Below, one piece after another: positions 1 through 4,912 of a stretch of 9,721 bases of DNA. How positions within the stretch are numbered: the first letter of the stretch is position 1; each line of letters starts with the position of its first letter. The stretch lies in assembly GCA_031278665.1 (NCBI GenBank), contig JAITKC010000012.1, positions 1 through 9,721 of the forward strand. The letters run 5' to 3'. A program made the translations under genes and the position numbers. This DNA is from Bifidobacteriaceae bacterium. GTDB lineage: Bacteria > Actinomycetota > Actinomycetes > Actinomycetales > WQXJ01. The notes under the pieces were generated by a model. It was given only the letters and a program-made list of their open reading frames with translations, did no database searches and was not told the origin of the DNA.

Positions 1-110
1 CTCCTGACCAGGGTTGTCTTCCCAGCCTGCCGCGGCCCCGTGACGGCGACGATGGGGTAGTAGCGCGCCATCTCGGCGACTCGCGCGGCCGCCTCCCGCT
101 CGATCATCAT
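1..110 (-). CDS. AAA_14 / DUF4143-type ATP-binding protein, N-terminal fragment
   Basis: The first 36 codons of a minus-strand gene start at 110 and run off the left edge. After an initial Met-Met-Ile-Glu comes a short helix, then 'RYYPIVAVTGPRQAGKTTL' at residues 16-34. That is a hydrophobic strand followed by a Walker A loop (GPRQAGKTT, residues 25-33). The combination of an aromatic-Pro lead-in, 'GPRQ' and 'GKTTL' is typical of the AAA_14 ATPases with a DUF4143 C-terminus, common in actinobacteria and gut bacteria. Their cellular role is poorly defined. Only the nucleotide-binding loop is visible, so the C-terminal half cannot be checked. Two adjacent ATGs (110 and 107) are possible starts, and no strong Shine-Dalgarno sequence precedes them. 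A long inverted repeat lies 21 bp upstream and may be its operator. Confidence 0.7.
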   Translation of the reverse strand, partial: MMIEREAAARVAEMARYYPIVAVTGPRQAGKTTLVR

Positions 111-131
111 GCCGCAGACCCTACCAGATAC

Positions 132-166
132 TATGCAAATCGGGAACCGGATTCCCGAATTGCATA
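132..166. promoter_or_regulatory. Long near-perfect palindrome upstream of the ATPase gene
   Basis: Arms 132-146 and 152-166 are complementary at 14 of 15 positions around a 5-nt centre (CCGGA). The inner half-site is TCGGGAA/TTCCCGA and the outer part is ATGCAA/TTGCAT, clearly AT-richer than the flanks. The palindrome lies just upstream of the minus-strand ATPase gene. On that strand a TAGTAT hexamer (133-128), possibly a -10 element, overlaps its proximal edge. Size and symmetry suggest a dimeric repressor operator, possibly acting on the ATPase gene. This is inference; no regulator is identified. Confidence 0.5.
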
Positions 167-185
167 ACTTTTGCTCCGCAGAGTC

Positions 186-197
186 CCCTCTAGAGGG
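186..197. repeat. Perfect 12-bp palindrome in the divergent intergenic region
   Basis: CCCTCTAGAGGG is perfectly self-complementary. It lies between the ATPase gene and the secreted pseudoprotease gene, 146 bp before the latter's start. It could be a protein-binding site. At 12 bp in a GC-rich genome it may also be chance. Confidence 0.25.
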
Positions 198-289
198 TCT
201 CGCGGACGGTTCGCGCGCCTTAGAGCCAAGTGCTCGCGCAGTTGGGCTGTTGGCCCGGGCGGGCGGGATCGCGGGTAAGGTAGATGTGC

Positions 290-305
290 AACAAGCCCGC
301 TTGTT
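290..305. repeat. Inverted repeat in the leader of the secreted-protein gene
   Basis: The arms AACAAGC and GCTTGTT (290-296, 299-305) are perfect and separated by CC. The repeat ends 21 bp before the Shine-Dalgarno sequence (AAGGAG, 327-332) of the gene starting at 343. It could be an operator close to the transcription start, since the arms are too close together for a good RNA hairpin. No convincing -35/-10 pair was seen around it. Confidence 0.3.
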
Positions 306-342
306 TTCGCCTGTCCCAGACTTCGCAAGGAGCACAACGCCG

Positions 343-3300
343 ATGTTCGTTTCCGCAAGACCCCGCTACCGCCAGCTCGTCTCCGCCCTGGCCGGAGCTT
401 TGGCCTTGGCCGTGGTCGGCGCGTCGCCGGCCCTGGCCGCAGGCGCCGCTGAACCAGCCGACCAGCTGGCCCAGCTCGTCTCCGCCGGCGCCGCGGTGGC
501 CGCCAGCGGCGAGATCGTAGAAGCGGTGGCCCATCCGAGCGGCGAGGTCACCCGGTATTTGGTGACCGAAGACGGCATCGGCCTGCAGCTCGACGATGCG
601 GCGTTGCCAACCGAGGTCGCCAACGGCGACCAGGTGGAGGCCGTTGTGGAGATCCCCGGCGAGCTTGTCGCCGAGCTTGCGGGCGGCGAGGCGGCGGCTG
701 TGGCCGTCGGCGCCGAAGACATCCCGGCCGGTCCGCTCGACCAGTCGAGCGAGGCTGGGGCCGTTCTGCTTGAGGCGGCGGCCGATGCCGGCCTGGCCGT
801 CGGTTTGGCGCAGGCCGCCGTGGCGCAACCCGCGCCGGCCGCCGACTTGCCCGCCGCCGGCGCGCACCACTTGCGGTTCGTGTTCATGTCCGCGGCCGGC
901 TTGGGGAAGTTTCTCGACAGCGCCGCCCTGGACGAGTATGTCGACCAACTGGAGGCGTACTGGATCCGGGAGTCCCACGGGGTGATCCCCAGCTTCACCT
1001 ATTCCTGGGAGGACTCGGTCGCCCTGACCAGCACGGCCCACTGCCCCGGCACGCTCTCGAACATCGTCGCAGAGGCGGCGGCGGCGCTTGGCACGACCCG
1101 GGCCGCCGCCTCCGCCAGCCGCAACCACCTGATCGTCTTGTCGCCCAATTCAGAGCGTTTGTCTTGCAGCGCCTACCAGACCATCTCGACACTCGGAACC
1201 TTGGGTTTGGCCTCGGGCGGGCTGACCCACCAGTACCTCGACGCTGGTTCCGGCAGCAGCGAGCCCAACAACACGGTCCGCGCGTTCGGCTTCAACTTGA
1301 GCTTGAAAAACGCGGGCACCGGGACATGCCCCGCCGGAGTGGTCGACGGCCCCTTCACATCGCAGGGCCCATGCACCGTAGACCACGACCGCGACGACGA
1401 CTACGGCGACTATCGCAACGTCATGGGCTTCGGCAGCGCGGCAGACACAACCCTCAACGGCTATCAGAAGTTCAATCTTGGGCTGATCAGCGCCGACCAC
1501 GGCCTGATCGACGCGGTATCGGACCTGGACCGGGAATTCATCTTGGCGCCGTCTTCTACAACCGACCTTGAGGTCGGCCAAACCATCCGCGTGATCGACC
1601 ACACGGACGCGCTCACCAAGCAGTACTGGGTTGACTACGATCTCCAGGCCGGCGGCATCGCGATCCGGCGCGACTGCAAGGGAGTGAGCGACCCGGGCTG
1701 CGAGAGCGGGACCAGGACCTCCCCGGCGACCCGCATTCTCAGTCCGGGCACCACCACGGCATCGGCTCCGCGCCAAGTCTTCATCGAGGGTGAGACTTTT
1801 GTCTCCCAGACCGGCGGGTTCCGCTTGCAAGTTGGGTCGCTCACCGAGACTGGCGCCACTGTCCGCGTCACACTGACCAACCAATCGACGGTTATCTTGT
1901 TGCGTTTGGTTGAAACGGCGCCCTATCACGACTACATTCATTCCTTCGCGGTGACCAGCTTGGCCGGGCGCTGGTCGGCGGTGTCGAACGCGCCTTCGTG
2001 GATGTCGGTCAGCCCGCGCTCGGGGAAAAGCGGCGACCAGGCCACTGTCACCAGCGCGGCGAACCTCTCGCCCACACCGCGGACCGGCACTGTGACGTTC
2101 ACCTCCGGCGGCTATTCCACCGATTTCACGGTGACTCAAAGCGGGTTGCCAGACGACCACGGCTCGACCACGGCGACCGCCACCAATTGGGATCTGGGGA
2201 ACCAGTCCCTCCAATTCGGCCGGATGGAGTGGGGCAACGACATCGACTATTTCACCTTCACCGCCCCGGTCAGCGGCCGGTACTCGTTCACCTCGGAATC
2301 GTCCGACAACGTTTCCGGCTATTTCTATGATTCGACGGGCTCCCAGTTGGACTGGGACGCGGATTCCGGCCCGGGCGCCAATTTCAAGCTCACGCCCACG
2401 CTGACGGCTGGAAACGTCTACTACCTTGCCGTCCGCCTGGCCGCGCGCTCATCGAGGGCCCTGCCGACGATGGCGTACACCGTCACCGCGGTGGTGCCGC
2501 CGCTCCCGTCCTTGGCGATAGACAGGTCGAGCTGGAGCCCGGCCCAGACCGGCGGGTCGATCTCGCTGACTCCGGTGACAAACCAAGACAGGTGGACGGT
2601 ATCGTCCAGCGCGTCTTGGTTGACGTTCAGCTCCCGCAGCGGATCGCCCGGCAAGACCATTACTGTGACGGCCCCGATGAACCAGTCCACACAAGCGCGC
2701 GAGGCTGTTGCCACGTTCACGGCCGGCGGCGCCATCGTCCAGCTGGCGGTCTTCCAGGCGGGGGCGACCGATGACCACGGCTCGACCGCCGCGACCGCCA
2801 CGCTCTGGGATCTGGCGGCCTCGGCCAGCGTTTCCGGCAGCCTTGAGATTGGGGGCGACATCGACTATTTCAAGATCACCGCGCCGGTCTCCGGGAAATA
2901 CACTTTCACCTCTAACGCCATCGGGAACCCCTCCGGCTACCTGTATAGCGCGGCCGGGTCGCAACTGGCCTCCAACACCGACTCGGGGCCGGGCTACAAT
3001 TTCCAGCTCACACCCACCTTGACCGCCGGCGCGACCTATTACCTGGCGATCCGCAACTCCTCCCAGTCCGCCGTCAACACCGGCCCCTACACCATCGCCG
3101 CGCAGGTGCCCGAGCCCTCGTTTGTGGCCGTGACCGTCTCGGACTGGGCGCCCGCCCAAGCCGGCGGGTCGGTCGCGGCGACCGTGACCACCAACCAGTC
3201 GTCCTGGTCGGCCACGTCCAGCGCGTCTTGGCTGACCATCAGCTCCCGCAGCGGGTCGACCGGCAAGGCGATCACCCTGACCGCGGCCCGCAACCCAACC

Positions 3301-3726
3301 ACGGCGGCTCGCAGCGCGGTCGCCACTTTCACGGCCGGCGGGGCGGTGGCCGAGGTCTTGGTCTACCAGCCCGGCGCGGTGGACGACCACGGCTCCGACC
3401 CGGCGGCCGCCACGGCCTGGGACCTGGCCGCCGCGGCCACCGTCTCCGGCAGCCTGGAACTGGGCGACGACCTCGACTATTTCGTGTTCACGGCGCCGGC
3501 CAGCGGCTCTTACCGATTCGTCTCGGACGCCACCGGGAACGTCTCCGGCTACCTCTACAATTCGGCGGCCACGCGAATCGCGTACAACCTGGACTCCGGG
3601 CCCGGCTACAACTTCCAGATCACCCACACGCTGACCGCCGGGCAGGTCTACTACCTGGCGATTCGCAACTCCTCGCAATCCACTTCCAACACCGGCGCCT
3701 ACACCATCAGCGCGACGCGCCTGTAA
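343..3726 (+). CDS. Secreted degenerate M11-like metallopeptidase with three BACON-PPC pairs
   Basis: The 1127-residue product starts at ATG 343, chosen because AAGGAG (327-332) lies 10 nt upstream and a signal peptide begins at once. The frame stays open upstream to 109, but that stretch crosses palindromes and lacks a ribosome site. Residues 1-33 are a signal peptide: Arg-containing n-region, hydrophobic core 12-27, cleavage near Ala32. Residues 34-170 are an Ala-rich, acidic propeptide-like segment. Residues about 175-511 resemble gametolysin-type (M11) peptidases. The zinc-motif position reads VRAFGFNLSLKNAG (312-325), where the family has HEfGHnLgLxHA. The Met-turn follows at DYGDYRNVMG (353-362). 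Six Cys could form disulfides. Then come three repeats: BACON 535-599, 724-805 and 927-1009 (SxSWLT, ending in V-x-Q), each followed by a PPC domain beginning DDHGS at 604, 810 and 1014 and containing DIDYF or DLDYF and YYLAxR. The PPC domains recur every 204-206 residues. There is no LPxTG sorting signal. The protein is probably released or glycan-bound and binding rather than proteolytic. Confidence 0.85.
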   Translation: MFVSARPRYRQLVSALAGALALAVVGASPALAAGAAEPADQLAQLVSAGAAVAASGEIVEAVAHPSGEVTRYLVTEDGIGLQLDDAALPTEVANGDQVEAVVEIPGELVAELAGGEAAAVAVGAEDIPAGPLDQSSEAGAVLLEAAADAGLAVGLAQAAVAQPAPAADLPAAGAHHLRFVFMSAAGLGKFLDSAALDEYVDQLEAYWIRESHGVIPSFTYSWEDSVALTSTAHCPGTLSNIVAEAAAALGTTRAAASASRNHLIVLSPNSERLSCSAYQTISTLGTLGLASGGLTHQYLDAGSGSSEPNNTVRAFGFNLSLKNAGTGTCPAGVVDGPFTSQGPCTVDHDRDDDYGDYRNVMGFGSAADTTLNGYQKFNLGLISADHGLIDAVSDLDREFILAPSSTTDLEVGQTIRVIDHTDALTKQYWVDYDLQAGGIAIRRDCKGVSDPGCESGTRTSPATRILSPGTTTASAPRQVFIEGETFVSQTGGFRLQVGSLTETGATVRVTLTNQSTVILLRLVETAPYHDYIHSFAVTSLAGRWSAVSNAPSWMSVSPRSGKSGDQATVTSAANLSPTPRTGTVTFTSGGYSTDFTVTQSGLPDDHGSTTATATNWDLGNQSLQFGRMEWGNDIDYFTFTAPVSGRYSFTSESSDNVSGYFYDSTGSQLDWDADSGPGANFKLTPTLTAGNVYYLAVRLAARSSRALPTMAYTVTAVVPPLPSLAIDRSSWSPAQTGGSISLTPVTNQDRWTVSSSASWLTFSSRSGSPGKTITVTAPMNQSTQAREAVATFTAGGAIVQLAVFQAGATDDHGSTAATATLWDLAASASVSGSLEIGGDIDYFKITAPVSGKYTFTSNAIGNPSGYLYSAAGSQLASNTDSGPGYNFQLTPTLTAGATYYLAIRNSSQSAVNTGPYTIAAQVPEPSFVAVTVSDWAPAQAGGSVAATVTTNQSSWSATSSASWLTISSRSGSTGKAITLTAARNPTTAARSAVATFTAGGAVAEVLVYQPGAVDDHGSDPAAATAWDLAAAATVSGSLELGDDLDYFVFTAPASGSYRFVSDATGNVSGYLYNSAATRIAYNLDSGPGYNFQITHTLTAGQVYYLAIRNSSQSTSNTGAYTISATRL

Positions 3727-3794
3727 CCCCAACGCGGTCAAGGCGAGCCGCCGTGCGAGCTCGTCAATGGTCGTCTTCGGGTCTCATGAGGCGT

Positions 3795-3869
3795 GGCGCG
3801 CCGTAGACCTCAGGCGCGCCGCTGGGTTTGCGAACCTTGAGTCTTTGGGCGCCGCCGGGCTTGCGAACC
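3795..3869. repeat. Short repeats: paired GGCGCGCC and GGGYTTGCGAACC
   Basis: GGCGCGCC occurs at 3795-3802 and 3813-3820. Each copy is itself palindromic, so the two can pair into a stem. GGGTTTGCGAACC (3824-3836) recurs as GGGCTTGCGAACC (3857-3869), exactly 33 bp later. The array lies 69 bp after the stop of the secreted-protein gene. The stem could end transcription, though no T-run follows. The 33-bp spacing suggests a remnant of a tandem repeat. Confidence 0.4.
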
Positions 3870-3966
3870 GCGCGCCTTTTGGCCACCGCGAGGCTTTAGC
3901 CGCAGTGCCCCGTGCCGGCTTCCGGTTCCCACGCTCCCTGCCCGAGGGATGCGACCAATTTCAACA

Positions 3967-3990
3967 TCTCGATCCGCTCATGGATCGAGA
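3967..3990. repeat. Perfect 9-bp inverted repeat (hairpin)
   Basis: TCTCGATCC (3967-3975) and GGATCGAGA (3982-3990) pair perfectly around a 6-nt loop. No T-run follows directly on either strand, so it is not a classic intrinsic terminator. It could be part of a small RNA, a protein-binding site or a mobile-element end. Nothing nearby decides between these. Confidence 0.4.
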
Positions 3991-4309
3991 AGTGCTTATT
4001 ACTCGCATTTCCGCTTATGGCCGGGCCGCCCAAAGAGTCAGCGTGGGCGTGACTTGTTGCCACGCACCAATTGAGTCTGCCACGATTAGGCGAGTCAATC
4101 CTGGAGGAATCAATGGCCCCGGCCCAGGTCTTGAGCGCGTCCTTGAACAGTTGGCCCGCGCGCGGCGCGGCCACCCGCCCGCTGGTTTCCCCCGTTGACG
4201 CGCGGCCCGCCCGCAACCGGGCTTTGGCTCGCGCCATTGCGCCGTGGTCGTGTTTTCCCAGCCCGCGTTCGCGCGGCTTCAACCCCAACAATCACAGGAG
4301 TATCAGCCC

Positions 4310-4495
4310 ATGGCATCACCAGGCACCCCCATCACCCGGCAGGTCACGGTCAACGCCCCGGCGGACGAAATCATCCGCCGCATTACCGGGATGATCCCGG
4401 CCGCCTCCGGCGGCCACTTCGACGGTACCACCGTCACGTCAGATGGCGTCTCCACCCGTCTTCTAAACAGAGGTGCAACACCGTTCCTAGGATGA
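4310..4495 (+). pseudogene. 5' remnant of an unrecognised gene, cut by an IS30-like end
   Basis: ATG 4310 is preceded by AGGAG (4296-4300) at 9-nt spacing, a good ribosome site. The 61-residue reading begins MASPGTPITRQVTVNAPADE, continues with plausible soluble-protein sequence (IIRRITGMIP, then GGHFDGTTVTSDGVSTRLL, to about residue 52), and then enters sequence belonging to the IS30-like element. Translation ends at a stop inside that element. The amphipathic pattern of strands and helix looks like a genuine protein N-terminus, but I do not recognise the family. The rest of the gene is not visible further along. The short piece at 4786-4881 could be its 3' end, but nothing proves that. Confidence 0.5.
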
Positions 4496-4531
4496 GGTCT
4501 GTCAAAGTGTCTCGAACAGGAAGGGTGTTGC
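4475..4531 (+). promoter_or_regulatory. Inverted repeat that could mask the transposase ribosome site
   Basis: GCAACACCGTTCCT (4475-4488) is complementary to AGGAAGGGTGTTGC (4518-4531) at 13 of 14 positions, with a 29-nt loop. The right arm contains the Shine-Dalgarno sequence AGGAAGG (4518-4524) for the GTG start at 4533. In a transcript entering from outside the element, the stem would form and bury the ribosome site. Other insertion sequences (IS10, IS50) are known to guard against read-through expression this way. In this copy it is only a relic, because the transposase is truncated. Confidence 0.4.
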
Positions 4532-4532
4532 T

Positions 4533-4778
4533 GTGGGTCAACGTTACCGGCATCTGTCCGCCGAGGAACGGACGGCGATCGAGAAGATGGGTTCTAAGGG
4601 CGCCTCGATCCGCCAGATCGCCCGCCACCTGGGACGGAACCCGTCCACGATCACCCGGGAGGTGCGCCGAGGCCTGTTCTCCGCCGCGGCCGCGGGGACC
4701 GCGTACAAGCCGTACAGGGACCCGCGCCTGCGCTCCGCGGACCCGGTCTACATCGCGTCCTGGGCGCAGCGCAGGGCA
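4533..4778 (+). pseudogene. IS30-family transposase, N-terminal fragment
   Basis: A GTG start at 4533 lies 8 nt after AGGAAGGG. Residues 3-82 match the start of IS30 transposases. 'QRYRHLSAEERTAIEKM' leads into a helix-turn-helix of the HTH_38 type, 'GASIRQIARHLGRNPSTITR' at residues 23-42, with the recognition helix at about 36-46. Then comes the family's usual 'AYKPYRD' segment and 'AQRRA'. After residue 82 the reading becomes Pro/Arg-rich and non-homologous, although the frame stays open to 4973. The DDE catalytic domain, roughly the last three quarters of a normal transposase, is gone. The fragment could at most bind DNA and is almost certainly inactive. Confidence 0.75.
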
Positions 4779-4785
4779 CCCAGCG

Positions 4786-4881
4786 GGCAACCCCCAAGAC
4801 GCCCTCGACGTCGCCTGCGGACTCTACCTAGCCGACCCCCAAGCCTGGGCCGACCTCGCCCACCCACCGCCAACGAATTAA
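4786..4881 (+). pseudogene. Short coding-like remnant of unknown origin
   Basis: A stretch of 31 codons ends at TAA (4879-4881), in a different frame from the transposase fragment. It reads GNPQDALDVACGLYLADPQ followed by AWADLAHPPPTN. It looks like the C-terminus of a real protein: a helix with Ala/Leu/Trp spacing and a proline tail. I do not recognise it. It abuts the point where transposase homology stops, so it may be the far side of the deletion, either the end of the gene broken at 4310 or of another mobile-element gene. It has no start of its own. Confidence 0.3.
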
Positions 4882-4912
4882 CGAACATGCCCACTAGAAA
4901 GGCAACTGTGAC

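Larger units (their letters stand above)
3727..4309. other. 583-bp stretch without a convincing gene
   Basis: This region separates the secreted-protein gene from a broken gene at 4310. Open frames exist on both strands (for example plus 3767-4198 and minus 4291-3896), but their translations are compositionally biased and match no family I know. The best translation signal is GGAGG (4103-4107), five bases before ATG 4113. It opens a 93-codon frame to 4394 that is Pro/Arg/Ala/Ser-rich and overlaps the next gene out of frame, so I do not call it. The stretch also holds two GGCGCGCC palindromes, a 33-bp-spaced direct repeat and one strong hairpin. It is probably decayed former coding or mobile-element sequence. 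Confidence 0.5.
4470..4779 (+). mobile_element. IS30-family element remnant (left end plus transposase start)
   Basis: The left boundary is set approximately, where the interrupted gene's reading stops looking protein-like and the sequence AGGTGCAACACCG begins. The TGTTGCAC/GTGCAACA sequence type is, as I recall, usual at the ends of actinobacterial IS30-like elements. The element then gives about 50 bp of leader and the first 82 codons of a transposase. The catalytic part and the right end are missing: the expected partner GGTGTTGCACCT is not found downstream. A deletion therefore removed most of the element together with part of the target. Confidence 0.6.

Noticed and set aside
109..342. 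Upstream extension of the secreted-protein gene to an ATG at 109
   Set aside because: The extension crosses three inverted repeats, has no ribosome site, and would place 78 unrelated residues ahead of a clear signal peptide. ATG 343 has AAGGAG at good spacing.
220..3741. Long minus-strand open frames (220-1128, 1150-2214, 2449-3741)
   Set aside because: They are shadows of the plus-strand gene: Gly/Arg/Ala-rich translations with no domain pattern, as expected opposite a GC-rich coding frame.
3967..3990. Rho-independent terminator
   Set aside because: The stem is perfect but no T-run follows it on either strand and its GC content is moderate.
3767..4291. Genes on either strand in the stretch after the secreted-protein gene
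   Set aside because: The readings have no recognisable family, poor initiation signals and skewed composition. I kept the region as non-coding or decayed.
4195..4881. One 228-codon plus-strand gene across the IS30 region
   Set aside because: Most of it is an out-of-frame reading of the transposase start. Only its last ~31 codons look protein-like, and these are listed separately.
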